Origin: an uncultured Arenicella sp.
GTDB taxonomy: Bacteria; Pseudomonadota; Gammaproteobacteria; Arenicellales; Arenicellaceae
Assembly (NCBI GenBank): GCA_938048185.1
Contig: CALIVT010000024.1
Location: 1 to 64,000, forward strand
DNA: 64,000 bases
Reading direction: 5' to 3'
Positions 43,684-53,093 of this stretch are shown piece by piece. A program made the translations under genes and the position numbers. A model generated the notes under the pieces. That model was not told where the DNA came from. It was given only the letters and a program-made list of their open reading frames with translations, and searched no databases. Within the stretch, counting starts at the first letter, position 1; every line of letters starts with the position of its first letter.

Positions 43684-44553
43684 ATGACTGAGAATACTGA
43701 ATATACGCCACCAAAAGTTTGGAAATGGCAATCTGAGAACGGTGGTGAATTCGCCAAGATAAACCGGCCAATTGCCGGCGCGACTCACGATAAAGTGCTG
43801 CCGATTGGTCAGCACCCATTACAGCTTTACTCGTTGGCCACGCCAAATGGCGTCAAAGTTACAACTATGCTCGAAGAGCTGCTTGCCTTGGGGCATGCAG
43901 ACGCTGAATACGACGCGTATTTGATTAAGATCACTGAGGGTGATCAGTTTGGCAGCGGTTTTGTCGATATAAATCCGAACTCTAAAATTCCGGCATTGAT
44001 GGATTACAGTACCACCCCTCCAACTCGAGTTTTTGAGTCCGGCTCTATTTTGTTGTACCTAGCGGAAAAATTTAACGCATTTATTCCAAGCGACCCGGCG
44101 CAACGCACCGAATGTTTAAATTGGTTGTTTTGGCAGATGGGCAGCGCGCCGTATTTAGGGGGTGGTTTCGGGCACTTCTATTCGTATGCGCCGGTAAAAA
44201 TAGAATACTGTATTGATCGTTTCACCATGGAAGTGAAGCGCCAGTTTGACGTACTGGATCGTCATTTAGCCGACAACGAGTACCTGGCCGGGGGTGAATA
44301 CACGATCGCCGATATGGCTGTCTGGCCATGGTATGGCGGCGTAGTCTCAAATACTGTCTACGGTGCGGCTGAATTTTTGGAAACACATACGTATAAAAAT
44401 TTGAATCGCTGGACTGAGCAGATCGATAAGCGCAAAGCAGTGCAACGCGGAAAGATGGTGAATCGTTCTTGGGGCGAATTATCGTCCCAGTTGCATGAGC
44501 GCCACGACGCGAGCGACTTCGAGCTACGTACTCAAGATAAATTGGATATTTGA
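43684..44553 (+). CDS. yghU: Glutathione-dependent disulfide-bond oxidoreductase YghU
   Basis: 289 aa, GST-like. It follows E. coli YghU through almost its whole length: YTPPKVWKWQSENGGEFA, LPIGQHPLQLYSLATPNGVKVT, VDINPNSKIPALMD, VFESGSILLYLAEKF, GGGFGHFYSYAPVKIEY and LHERHDASDFE. YghU binds two glutathiones and reduces disulfides in the cytosol. A good match in length and order leaves little doubt. Confidence 0.93.
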   Translation: MTENTEYTPPKVWKWQSENGGEFAKINRPIAGATHDKVLPIGQHPLQLYSLATPNGVKVTTMLEELLALGHADAEYDAYLIKITEGDQFGSGFVDINPNSKIPALMDYSTTPPTRVFESGSILLYLAEKFNAFIPSDPAQRTECLNWLFWQMGSAPYLGGGFGHFYSYAPVKIEYCIDRFTMEVKRQFDVLDRHLADNEYLAGGEYTIADMAVWPWYGGVVSNTVYGAAEFLETHTYKNLNRWTEQIDKRKAVQRGKMVNRSWGELSSQLHERHDASDFELRTQDKLDI

Positions 44554-44712
44554 ATGGCGATTGATATCAACAAGTAGGCTCGGACGTGCGTACGTTACCG
44601 CGAAATATTCGAGCTTATTTGAATCAACGCACGTCGAATTTTTTGGTTTTACTTAAAACGGTCAATAGCAGATAATCGTCGCCCCTGTTTTTCAGTCGTA
44701 ACCAGTCTACTA

Positions 44713-47055
44713 ATGTTGTCCATCGAAAATCGCATTGCTCAAGAGCTAAACGTTCAGCTGAATCAAGTTAGCGCGGCTATCACGTTACTTGATGACGGCG
44801 CTACTGTGCCATTCATCTCACGCTATCGCAAAGAGGTCACCGGCGGTCTAGACGATACACAGCTGCGTAACCTTGAGACGCGATTGACCTATTTGCGCGA
44901 ACTCGAAGATCGACGGGCCACCATTCTAGGTAGCATTGATGAGCAAGGTAAGCTTAGTGCAGAGCTGGCGACAGCGATTGGTTCTGCCGAGACTAAGAAC
45001 GCGCTCGAAGATTTGTATCTACCCTATAAGCCGAAGCGTCGTACTAAAGGGCAAGTTGCCATTGAAGCGGGTTTAGAGCCCTTGGCGAACGCTTTGTTAG
45101 CGAACCCAAATCTAGTGCCTGAGATTGAGGCCGAAAAATACCTAAACAGTGCTGACGAAACGCCGGTAGCCGATACCAAAGCTGCGCTTGACGGCGCGCG
45201 CGCCATTCTAATGGAGCGTTTCGCCGAAGACGCGACCTTATTGGCTCAGATTCGCAGTCTCTTGGAAGAGCAAGCCGTGGTGACGGTCACGGTTGCAAAG
45301 GACAAAGAGCAAGAGGGCGCAAAGTTTCAAGACTATTTCGATTATCAAGAACCGTATAAAAAAATCCCACCACACCGCGCATTGGCAATTTTTCGGGGCC
45401 GCAACGAGAGTATTTTAGTCTCGACCTTAGATTTACCCGCACCGGATGGTGGGTGGTTAGGTGTTTCACACCCATGTGAGTTGATGCTCGCAAAACATTG
45501 GGGTATCACGAACCAAGGTCGCCCTGCGGACGCGTGGTTGGCACAAGTGATTAGTTGGACGTGGAAGATCAAAGTGTTGTTGCACATCAGCGGCGACCTG
45601 ATGTTTAACTTGCGAGAGCGTGCCGAAGCAGAGGCGATACGCGTTTTCTCAATGAATCTTAAAGACCTGCTGTTGGCGGCACCCGCCGGTGCGAAGGCGG
45701 CTTTGGGCTTGGACCCTGGTTTGCGCACGGGGGTCAAACTTGCAGTGGTTGATAGCACGGGACAGTACCTAGATCAGGGTACTATTTATCCGCACGCACC
45801 GAAAAATCAGTGGGATGCTGCGATTGCCGTGTTAGCCGACTTAGCCAAAAAGCACGGTGTTGAACTGCTGGCGATTGGCAATGGCACCGCCTCACGTGAG
45901 ACAGACAAGCTGGCTGGTGACCTAATAAAGCGCCACCCTGAACTGCGCCTCACCAAGGTGATGGTCAATGAAGCAGGGGCTTCTGTGTACTCGGCGTCCG
46001 AATTTGCAGCACGTGAGTTCCCCGACCTAGATGTGACCATTCGTGGTGCTGTTTCCATCGCACGCCGCTTACAGGATCCGCTTGCCGAGCTGGTTAAAAT
46101 TGAACCTAAATCAATTGGCGTTGGTCAGTATCAACATGATGTAAACCAGTTTCAATTAGGGCGGTCTTTGGACGCCGTGATCGAAGATTGCGTAAACGAT
46201 GTGGGCGTTGATCTTAATATGGCGTCTATGCCGCTATTGCGCCGAGTGTCGGGCCTCAACGAAACCATCGCGGGTAATATCGTGGCGCATCGAAATGCGC
46301 ATGGTCGCTTTAAAAGTAGAGAAGAGCTTAAAGCGGTGCCTCGCTTAGGCGATAAAACATTCGAACAAGCCGCGGGCTTTCTCAGAATTGTGGTCGATAA
46401 TGAAAACCCGCTTGATGCCTCAGGCGTTCATCCCGAAGCGTATTCGGTGGTTGAATCAATTGCGCAGAAAAATGGTCGTGATATTCCGTCCATTATCGGT
46501 GACGGTGCATTTCTTAAGTCCCTAGAGGCTCAGGATTATGTCAGCGACCGATTCGGTTTGCCGACTGTGACCGACATCATTCAAGAGCTGGACAAACCTG
46601 GCCGTGACCCAAGGCCCGAGTTTGAAACTGCGAAGTTGAAAGACGGTGTTGAGACCATCAAAGACCTGACTGAGGGTATGGTTTTAGAGGGCACTGTGAC
46701 GAATGTCACTAATTTCGGCGCGTTTGTTGATGTTGGTGTTCATCAAGATGGTCTAGTGCATATTTCATGCCTCTCGAATACTTTCGTAGACGACCCACAT
46801 AAGGTGGTAAAGGCGGGTCAGATTGTGGCAGTTAAAGTGTTGGAGGTAGACATAGCGCGAAAGCGAATCGCTTTGACTATGAAGCTCCAAGAAACCAAGC
46901 AAGACCGGCAAGATCGAGGTGTTACTAAACGTGCGTCGGCGCCTAGCCCGCACAAGGCGCGTCCGACGAATTCACAAGGCCGGCGTGATCAAGGCAAACC
47001 ACTTGCGAACAACGCGATGGCGGCAAAATTAGCCGCGGCGTTCAATAAAAAGTGA
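44713..47055 (+). CDS. tex: Transcription accessory protein Tex
   Basis: 780 aa. The N-terminal helical part ([22 protein letters not shown]) leads to a YqgF/RNase H-like domain ([17 protein letters not shown], about residues 335-350), a helix-hairpin-helix pair ([11 protein letters not shown]...[10 protein letters not shown] and [20 protein letters not shown]), and an S1 RNA-binding domain near 655-725 ([31 protein letters not shown]). The tail is basic. Tex binds RNA polymerase and nucleic acid. A GTG/ATG choice is not an issue: the ATG at 44713 fits the family. Confidence 0.95.
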   Translation: MLSIENRIAQELNVQLNQVSAAITLLDDGATVPFISRYRKEVTGGLDDTQLRNLETRLTYLRELEDRRATILGSIDEQGKLSAELATAIGSAETKNALEDLYLPYKPKRRTKGQVAIEAGLEPLANALLANPNLVPEIEAEKYLNSADETPVADTKAALDGARAILMERFAEDATLLAQIRSLLEEQAVVTVTVAKDKEQEGAKFQDYFDYQEPYKKIPPHRALAIFRGRNESILVSTLDLPAPDGGWLGVSHPCELMLAKHWGITNQGRPADAWLAQVISWTWKIKVLLHISGDLMFNLRERAEAEAIRVFSMNLKDLLLAAPAGAKAALGLDPGLRTGVKLAVVDSTGQYLDQGTIYPHAPKNQWDAAIAVLADLAKKHGVELLAIGNGTASRETDKLAGDLIKRHPELRLTKVMVNEAGASVYSASEFAAREFPDLDVTIRGAVSIARRLQDPLAELVKIEPKSIGVGQYQHDVNQFQLGRSLDAVIEDCVNDVGVDLNMASMPLLRRVSGLNETIAGNIVAHRNAHGRFKSREELKAVPRLGDKTFEQAAGFLRIVVDNENPLDASGVHPEAYSVVESIAQKNGRDIPSIIGDGAFLKSLEAQDYVSDRFGLPTVTDIIQELDKPGRDPRPEFETAKLKDGVETIKDLTEGMVLEGTVTNVTNFGAFVDVGVHQDGLVHISCLSNTFVDDPHKVVKAGQIVAVKVLEVDIARKRIALTMKLQETKQDRQDRGVTKRASAPSPHKARPTNSQGRRDQGKPLANNAMAAKLAAAFNKK

Positions 47056-47081
47056 GACTTAAGGCATGTATTGTTAATTTA

Positions 47082-47103
47082 GCATCAGACTTTAGTCTGA
47101 TGC
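47082..47103. repeat. Perfect palindrome after tex
   Basis: GCATCAGACT-TT-AGTCTGATGC is a perfect 10-bp inverted repeat 27 bp after the tex stop. It would form a tight hairpin but has no T-run on either side, so it is a weak terminator candidate. The core TCAGACTTTAGTCT recurs at 47470-47483. Confidence 0.65.
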
Positions 47104-47592
47104 TGGGTTGAGCAAAATTTTCACTCGGTTTCGTGATTTTATTCACCTATCTCATTGCGCATTTTCAGCTTGCTTCAATAGTCAAGTTCGAGCGGTCAAG
47201 TTCGAGCGACACTGACTGGTGCACCCAAGATTGAATCCAAATCTAGCTCAAGCCTTTGATCTGTATGGACTTATCCGTTTTTTTGGTGACTTTAGAGTGT
47301 GACGATGAGGGCGAAGAAGGGTATGAATGGCTGCCAGAACAGCAGATTTTTTTCTTTAAGGCCTGAACGCTAACGCGCTCAGGTCTAAAGTGAACAGAGA
47401 AGTTGTGTAGAAACCTTGGTTGGGTTATTGGGTTGGGTAGGGGCCACGGCAACTGCACAACCTCAATGTTCAGACTTTAGTCTAACCGATGAATTAAAGT
47501 TTAAGCAAGCGGTAAAGGGTAAGTTTTTTGCTGAGAAAACTCTAATAATCACCAAATCTAGCGTTTGTTAGAGCTTTATCAGACTAAGTTAC
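47104..47592. other. 489-bp intergenic stretch with small repeats
   Basis: Positions 47181-47194 and 47195-47208 are perfect tandem copies of GTCAAGTTCGAGCG. A second copy of the tex palindrome core (TCAGACTTTAGTCT) sits at 47470-47483. A 33-codon frame (ATG 47265 to TGA 47366, acidic and ending QQIFFFKA) overlaps a hairpin at 47362-47383, but lacks a ribosome binding site and is not called. Confidence 0.5.
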
Positions 47593-48066
47593 TTAGCTGT
47601 AATCTACATCGCCTTTGTCTACGCGTTTGGCGAAATCGGTCGTACCGCCCGCGCCCAGAGTCTTTGATTGCTCTATCCAACCCTCTCGACTAATGCGACC
47701 TGGAAATGCGAGGAAGTTTTCTACCCAAGAAACATTGTCGTCATCCCATGCCGAAATTTGTTCGAATTGATAGATTCCTAAGCCATGTAAGGTTTCTTCG
47801 ATAACCGACCCCACCCCTTTGATGCGCTTCAAGTCGTCGACACGATCAGGCGCACTGCTGAAACCTTGAGGCTTCCAGCTTTCGTCGACCGGACTTGTAT
47901 TGTCAGTTACAACGGCTTGCACGTTTTCGGCAACGACGGTGCTGTTCGGTTCAGCCGCCAGCTCTTCGCTGTCTTTATTGCGGCAGCATAAAAACCAATG
48001 AGCTACCCAGCCAAAGATAAAGGCTAATATTACCCATACCCAAATTTGAAAAAATAGATACCACAT
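47593..48066 (-). CDS. Inner-membrane helix-hairpin-helix (COG3743-like) protein
   Basis: 157 aa. One N-terminal membrane helix (FFQIWVWVILAFIFGWVAHWFLC), a disordered linker, and a C-terminal HhH-type domain from about residue 77: LKRIKGVGSVIEETLHGLGIYQFEQISAW, then VENFLAFPGRISREGWIEQSKTL. This domain resembles COG3743 proteins, predicted H3TH nucleases or DNA-binding domains, often seen in short membrane proteins. It is 38 bp downstream of the BON-OmpA gene and probably in the same operon. The role is unknown; an adaptor in the cell envelope is as likely as DNA binding. Confidence 0.68.
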   Translation of the reverse strand: MWYLFFQIWVWVILAFIFGWVAHWFLCCRNKDSEELAAEPNSTVVAENVQAVVTDNTSPVDESWKPQGFSSAPDRVDDLKRIKGVGSVIEETLHGLGIYQFEQISAWDDDNVSWVENFLAFPGRISREGWIEQSKTLGAGGTTDFAKRVDKGDVDYS

Positions 48067-48104
48067 ATTATTGCTCCTAGAATTAATCTTAACGCTGTCT
48101 AATG

Positions 48105-49181
48105 TTAGTTTTTGAGTCGGATTTCAATTCGACGATTTTGCGCACGGCCCTCGGGCGAGCCGTTATCGGCAATGGGGCGGTTGGGGCCGAAGCCATTAGC
48201 GTTAAATCGAGCCGCGTCTAATCCCAAGCCGGCTAAATGATCGATCACGGCCTGCGCTCTTTTCTTGCTAAGCGACATATTGAACGCCGGATTACCTAAC
48301 GAATCGGTATGACCGTCGATTTCAAAGGTTACAGCCGGGCAACGCTCTGCAATACTTTTGATGCGTTCTAATAGCTCAAAGCTATCGGCTTTAATTTGGG
48401 CTTTAGCGCTTTCAAAGTTGATTTTGTTTTTACTCAAAATTTCGTTTACCAAGCCCAGGCACTGATCGCTTTTGACTATGGGCGCGGGAGCGACGACTTT
48501 GGGGACGACGGGCGCAGGCACAACGACGGTTATTTTGTCATTGATGCGGCCTTTAAATAGGCGGCTAAAGCTGTTGTTGATATCACGCTTTAGGTTAGCG
48601 CTCGGCACGACACCTTGCAACGAAAGCGTGTCACCTTGAATACTGGCAACTAACGACCTCGAGTCACCGGTTTTGTTGTCTAAATTTTCAAAGAACCCGA
48701 CCAGTGATGGTAAAGCAGCTAAGTTTTTACCAATCATCAAACGGTTCTGAACATTGTTTTTTCCGAATGCGCTAACGGCTTTCGCGACGGTGGAGTCAAT
48801 GCCGTCTTGACTTGCGAGCTCGCCGGTCAATGTCACGATACCCTCAACAACCGTCGCTTCAAGCGAGGCCGGTATCGCGGGCGGTACTGCATCAGCGCTG
48901 ACACTCACCTTGTCGACACCATAGGCAGCTCGTGCGACACGTTCAGCATCTTTTATGCTGGTTTCGCTTGGCGGCGTGCCAGTGATCAGTACATGGCGGC
49001 CACGATTAACCGTTTTAACTTGAGCCCAATCTAGGCTCTCTGCGCTTAAGGCTAACTTGGTGTTATTTGCGACGTCATCCTCGATCGCATGCCATTTAAA
49101 GAACAACAGCGGCAACATAAACAGCAATGGTAGCAATACAATTGGCCACCAACCTGCACATAATAATGAACAATGCTTCAT
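48105..49181 (-). CDS. OmpA-family protein with BON domains
   Basis: 358 aa. One N-terminal membrane segment (LLCAGWWPIVLLPLLFMLPLLFF), then a BON-type region (about 55-145: HVLITGTPPSETSIKDAERVARAAYGVDKVSV and GIVTLTGELASQDGI), a third BON-like segment near 175-200, a Pro/Val-rich linker, and an OmpA C-terminal peptidoglycan-binding domain (about 235-357: FEIDGHTDSLGNPAFN, LSKKRAQAVIDHL, GFGPNRPIADN). The order BON then OmpA resembles mycobacterial OmpATb. It should anchor the inner membrane to peptidoglycan. Co-transcribed with the HhH protein. Confidence 0.82.
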   Translation of the reverse strand: MKHCSLLCAGWWPIVLLPLLFMLPLLFFKWHAIEDDVANNTKLALSAESLDWAQVKTVNRGRHVLITGTPPSETSIKDAERVARAAYGVDKVSVSADAVPPAIPASLEATVVEGIVTLTGELASQDGIDSTVAKAVSAFGKNNVQNRLMIGKNLAALPSLVGFFENLDNKTGDSRSLVASIQGDTLSLQGVVPSANLKRDINNSFSRLFKGRINDKITVVVPAPVVPKVVAPAPIVKSDQCLGLVNEILSKNKINFESAKAQIKADSFELLERIKSIAERCPAVTFEIDGHTDSLGNPAFNMSLSKKRAQAVIDHLAGLGLDAARFNANGFGPNRPIADNGSPEGRAQNRRIEIRLKN

Positions 49182-49501
49182 CGTTCCTCCAGTTTGTCTA
49201 ATCCGAAAAATGGCTTAATCAACGAGTGTGATTCGGAGGGGGGAAATTTGGGTTACGAGAGACTTAAAGCAGTATTAGCTTTTAGCCAAGTACCAACATA
49301 ATACCAAAACGCTTGGATGCCCCCACAATTCCGTGCCTATTTTCATTCTTTTAATCAAGGTGCTACGGTTTTGAATGGCCGCGAACCTCACAAAACATGT
49401 GAAGTCGACGGCCTAGAGAAAAGTATCGCAAGGGCGTCGACAAATTGCCAGACACCAAATGAGAGATTTATTAGTTGTTTACCTTTCGGCAACTCAATTT
49501 G

Positions 49502-49560
49502 TCAGAAAAAAAGGGCCAATCAGCCAACCACCTTACGGTCGTCGCTTAACTGGCCCTTTT
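49502..49560 (-). terminator. Hairpin with minus-strand T-run
   Basis: AAAAGGGCCA (49509-49518) and TGGCCCTTTT (49551-49560) are perfect inverted repeats with a 32-nt spacer. Read on the minus strand the stem is followed by a run of seven T. It could end a minus-strand transcript from this region. Confidence 0.45.
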
Positions 49561-49819
49561 CCCTACCAACTCAGTCCAAGGGGGAAAGGGAGCACTAGCT
49601 AGATGGGATGGTCTAGTGCACTGAGAAGCTTGTCTGTTTGTCTTTCGTTACTCAACGAGATCACGAGACAAACCTTGTATATCATCAGTAGTACGATCAC
49701 CTGTTACCCAACGAAGCTTATGAGATCGGGGGGACTTACTTACTTCGCTTGCGGTTAAAACACTGTGCTCCCTAATAAAGAAACGGAATGATAGAAAGTT
49801 ATTACTTTACATTTAGTTA

Positions 49820-49856
49820 ATAAAAAAGCGGAAAAGATATCGCTATCTACTCCGCT
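49820..49856 (-). terminator. Intrinsic terminator, probably of trpBA
   Basis: On the minus strand AGCGGA, a 3-nt internal loop, GATA, loop GCGA, TATC, then TCCGCT followed by T5-6. It is about 160 bp after the trpA stop on that strand, so it is the likely end of the trpBA transcript. Confidence 0.6.
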
Positions 49857-50015
49857 ATTATTATCGTTGTTCACGATAGTATAGTTTGACTCCCATTAGC
49901 GTCTCATTCGAGTGCCATAGAGGCTTTCGGCAGGGCGTTTTATTCGCGCAATCAAATTGGTGAGGCAACCCCGCTACTTAATTCACGGGCGATTGATACG
50001 GAATGGAGGTAAGCC

Positions 50016-50798
50016 TTAAGGCAACAATTGGGAGAAGAACGCTTTAAGGCCGTCTTCACCGTCGTTTTCCCAGGCTTTTAATGCGGCCGTGCCAATTACC
50101 GCGATGTCTGCGTGCTTGCCAATAAAATTGATGTCCTCGGCCTTACTCACCCCAAAACCGACCGCTAGCGGCAGGTCGGTATATTGTCGACAGCGTTGAA
50201 TGAAGCTTGCCACCTCGTCGTTCATAGTCGTATCTGAGCCAGTCACACCTTTGCGCGCGACCGTGTAGATAAAACCATCAGCGAACTCGGCTAACTTTGC
50301 GAGCCGCGTATCGCTATTAGTTGGTGTCATTAGAATAATTGGTGATAAGTCGAGCTCGCGAGCGATCACATGTAAATCACCAGCCTCATCTACCGGCAGA
50401 TCGGGCAAGATAAAGCCGTGAGCGCCGGCGTCTTTTAGGCGCTGCATGAACTCACGCTGACCCGTTTTAAAGACCGTGTTGTAGTAGCCCATCATCACAA
50501 CCTTGAACGAAAACGCTTGGCTGGCTTTGGCCATGAAGTCAAAGCAGTCTTCGACATGTACCCCGTTGTTGATCGCCTCTTGATTGGCTTTTACAAATAG
50601 CGGCCCGTCGGCTGAGGGTTCAGAGAATGGAAATTGCAGTTCCACCAGATCAACACCGAAAGAATCCATGATCTCTAGTGCTTTCCAGTTCGCTTCAAAA
50701 GACGGATAGCCGCAGACCACGTGGGTCATGATCAGCGCGGGTCGGTTTGATTGAGCCAGCGCCTGCTTACGCTCGCTTAAATATTTATTCAGCGCCAT
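50016..50798 (-). CDS. trpA: Tryptophan synthase alpha subunit
   Basis: 260 aa from the internal ATG at 50798 (MALNKYLSERKQALAQ), a TIM barrel. The catalytic Glu and Asp are in VELQFPFSEPSADGP; note SEP where SDP is usual. Further signatures are GFILPDLPVDEA, LMTPTNSD, FIYTVARKGVTGSDT and LAVGFGVSKAED. It cleaves indole-3-glycerol phosphate to indole and passes it to TrpB. Its start overlaps the trpB end by 14 bp, so the two are coupled. No trpC or trpF is nearby. Confidence 0.93.
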   Translation of the reverse strand: MALNKYLSERKQALAQSNRPALIMTHVVCGYPSFEANWKALEIMDSFGVDLVELQFPFSEPSADGPLFVKANQEAINNGVHVEDCFDFMAKASQAFSFKVVMMGYYNTVFKTGQREFMQRLKDAGAHGFILPDLPVDEAGDLHVIARELDLSPIILMTPTNSDTRLAKLAEFADGFIYTVARKGVTGSDTTMNDEVASFIQRCRQYTDLPLAVGFGVSKAEDINFIGKHADIAVIGTAALKAWENDGEDGLKAFFSQLLP

Positions 50799-52038
50799 AT
50801 TCTTGTGCCTTTTGTTTGATAAATTTCTTCCAATGATCATCACCAAGCGCATCGGCGATCGTGAAAATATCTTTGTCCCCGCGACCTGACATGTTGATCA
50901 AAACAACCTCATTTTTTGCCATTTTCTCAGCTTCAGTGATCGCTTGAGCAAAGCCGTGCGCACTTTCCAGCGCCGGGATAACGCCCTCGGTGCGCATTGC
51001 GGTTTTCAGTGCCTCGGTAACCTGGGCGTCAGTGACTGCTTCAAAGCGCACTCGATCTTGCTCCCACAAATGTACCAAGACGGGATTTACACCAATGTAA
51101 TCGAGGCCGGCCGCAACTGAATGGGTTTCTAGCATGTTGCCGTCGTCATTTTGCAGAAAGTACGTTTTCATACCTTGCGCAACCCCAATCGAGGCATCTT
51201 TGTACGCTAAGCGGGCAGCATGATTGCCCTTGCCTGGGCCGAGTCCGCCGGCTTCGCAGCCGATCAGCTGCACGTCTTGATCGTCCATGAAACCTTGGAA
51301 CAGGCCAATCGCATTTGAGCCGCCACCGACACAGGCAAACACCCGGTCAGGTAGCTTGCCGGCGCTGGTAAGCATTTGCTCGCGTGCTTCTCGGCCAATG
51401 ATTGATTGAAACCAACTCACCATCTCCGGGAACGGGTGTGGTCCGCATGCGGTACCCAACACATAATGCGTGTTATCCATGTTGGTCACCCAGTCGCGTA
51501 AGCATTCGTTAATCGCGTCTTTAAGCGTTTGCTGACCATCGGTCACCGCGACTACTTCTGAGCCCATGTTTTCCATCCAAAAAACATTGGGTCGTTGTCT
51601 GGCAACATCCACGGCACCCATGTATATCTTGCTCTCAAAGCCAAAGCGTGCCGCCATAGTGGCGGTCGCGTACCCGTGTTGTCCGGCACCTGTTTCGGCG
51701 ATAACCCGTGTTTTTCCCATGCGCTTAACTAATAAACCCTGACCCATCACATTATTGATTTTATGTGAGCCCGTGTGGTTTAAATCTTCGCGCTTAATGT
51801 AAATTTGAGCGCCGCCCAATTTTTTCGAAAGGTTGGCTAAATGCGTTACCGGGGTGGGGCGTCCGGAGTAAGACTGCATTAGCGCTAGGAAGTCTTGCCA
51901 GAACGTTGGATCTTCTTTGGCCTTACGAAATTCGGCCTTCAACTCTTCAATCGTGCTGTGTAGTATTTCTGGCAGAAAGGTGCCGCCATACTCACCGTAG
52001 TAGCCTTCGCGGCCGTCTTTAAAATTGAATAAATCCAT
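50785..52038 (-). CDS. trpB: Tryptophan synthase beta subunit
   Basis: 417 aa from ATG 52038 (MDLFNFKDGREGYYGEYGG); a TTG at 52059 is possible but less likely. PLP Lys is in HTGSHKINNV; the catalytic Glu in ETGAGQHG; the phosphate loop is GGGSNAIGLF. It condenses indole with serine. The wording VARQRPNVFWMENMGSEVVAV differs from the more usual proteobacterial form. A palindrome (CTGGTTACCAG, 52043-52053) lies just before the start. Confidence 0.94.
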   Translation of the reverse strand: MDLFNFKDGREGYYGEYGGTFLPEILHSTIEELKAEFRKAKEDPTFWQDFLALMQSYSGRPTPVTHLANLSKKLGGAQIYIKREDLNHTGSHKINNVMGQGLLVKRMGKTRVIAETGAGQHGYATATMAARFGFESKIYMGAVDVARQRPNVFWMENMGSEVVAVTDGQQTLKDAINECLRDWVTNMDNTHYVLGTACGPHPFPEMVSWFQSIIGREAREQMLTSAGKLPDRVFACVGGGSNAIGLFQGFMDDQDVQLIGCEAGGLGPGKGNHAARLAYKDASIGVAQGMKTYFLQNDDGNMLETHSVAAGLDYIGVNPVLVHLWEQDRVRFEAVTDAQVTEALKTAMRTEGVIPALESAHGFAQAITEAEKMAKNEVVLINMSGRGDKDIFTIADALGDDHWKKFIKQKAQEYGAE

Positions 52039-52042
52039 AGTG

Positions 52043-52053
52043 CTGGTTACCAG
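52043..52053. promoter_or_regulatory. Palindrome at the trpB start
   Basis: CTGGTTACCAG is an 11-bp odd palindrome 5 bp upstream of the trpB ATG, resembling half of the TrpR operator (CTAGTTAACTAG) with one base missing and changes. It could be an operator, a translational site or chance. Confidence 0.25.
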
Positions 52054-52247
52054 GTACAAAAACGCTTAAATCGGCGTCGGTCTAATAGGTCATTTAAGAC
52101 TTTAAAGTGGTCGAGTATCGTAACATTCGAACCTCCTTCAGGTAAGCGTTTAGACTTAAATGGGTTTAAGTTTTCTCGCTGTCTTTCATGATACTCTCGG
52201 CATTGCGGTTTCAATGTCAAAACGGCAAGACGCGCTATTAAAATTGC

Positions 52248-53093
52248 ATGGACTACGTACTAATAATCAAAATCATTTCAGCCTTGGTTTACCCCGCCGG
52301 TTTGGCGCTGGCACTCGCCTTTTTTTGGCTAATATTAAGGCTTTTGAAGCGCAGAATGTTATCTCGTTTGTCCGGCGCACTGGCTATATTGACTCTGTTG
52401 TTAGCCTCTAATCCGATGTTCGCCGGTCGTCTGGCCCGCAGTCTGGAAAGTCAGTACCCACAGATGGTTGTTGATAAAATATCTGAGCATGACGTGATTG
52501 TCGTGCTTGGCGGTGGCTTGCGGCTGCCGCTGGCCCCAGCGCAGCATGTGCAACTTGGGCATGCCTCGGACCGCTATTGGCATGCAACTCGTTTGTACCG
52601 CGCAGGTAAAGCACAGCGCGTTATTATTAGCGGCGGGAATGTCTACTCCCAAGCCGGCATAGACGCAGAAGCGATATACGCCAAAGCGTTATTGCAAGAA
52701 TGGGGGGTGCCCGACGAAGCTATTTTGCTTGAGACTCAGAGTCGAACGACTGAACAAAATCAACGCTATTTAGTCGAGCTAATTGCTGAGCAAGAAATTC
52801 GATCTATTTTGCTCGTCACATCGGCCTTGCATATGCCCAGGGCTTATACATTATTTGAGCAATTACCGGTAATTGTCACACCGGCATCGGCCGATGTTTT
52901 GGTGCGCGAACGCGCCGCGCCGAAAATTTTTAAATGGTTACCGTCAGCCAGCGCTTTTGAGCTTAGTACTGTGGCGCTACACGAATATTATGGAATGGCA
53001 TTTGCGCGTATATTAAGCGAGCTGAAAGTTTTGAAATTTAGTTTTTGGTGTCCGTCGTGCACCACGCAGGCGATAAATTCGTCGCCCAGTTGA
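52248..53093 (+). CDS. YdcF/ElyC-family (DUF218) envelope protein
   Basis: 281 aa. Two N-terminal membrane helices (IIKIISALVYPAGLALALAFFWLIL and LARLSGALAILTLLLASNPMF), then a DUF218 domain from about residue 75: DVIVVLGGGLRLP, ASDRYWHATRLYRAGKAQRVIISGG, EWGVPDEAILLETQSRTT and ILLVTSALHMPRA. Homologues such as ElyC and SanA act in peptidoglycan or envelope-barrier maintenance. The last 106 bp overlap the end of the convergent phosphopantetheinyl transferase gene. Confidence 0.83.
   Translation: MDYVLIIKIISALVYPAGLALALAFFWLILRLLKRRMLSRLSGALAILTLLLASNPMFAGRLARSLESQYPQMVVDKISEHDVIVVLGGGLRLPLAPAQHVQLGHASDRYWHATRLYRAGKAQRVIISGGNVYSQAGIDAEAIYAKALLQEWGVPDEAILLETQSRTTEQNQRYLVELIAEQEIRSILLVTSALHMPRAYTLFEQLPVIVTPASADVLVRERAAPKIFKWLPSASAFELSTVALHEYYGMAFARILSELKVLKFSFWCPSCTTQAINSSPS

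Larger units (their letters stand above)
49182..50015. other. 834-bp region without a protein gene; two minus-strand terminator-like hairpins
   Basis: No protein gene is supported; a 93-codon plus frame (49317-49598) has no protein-like features. It contains the hairpins at 49502-49560 and 49820-49856, both stronger on the minus strand. The segment between them, about 250 bp, could hold a small RNA or be the trpBA 3' region. Nothing else is recognised. Confidence 0.5.

Noticed and set aside
47243-47458. 71-codon minus-strand frame after tex
   Set aside because: Low-complexity Ser/Lys content, no start signal, and overlaps the repeats.
49317-49598. 93-codon plus-strand frame between the BON-OmpA gene and trpA
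   Set aside because: It contains the inverted repeat at 49509-49560 and has no start signal or family feature; more likely untranslated.
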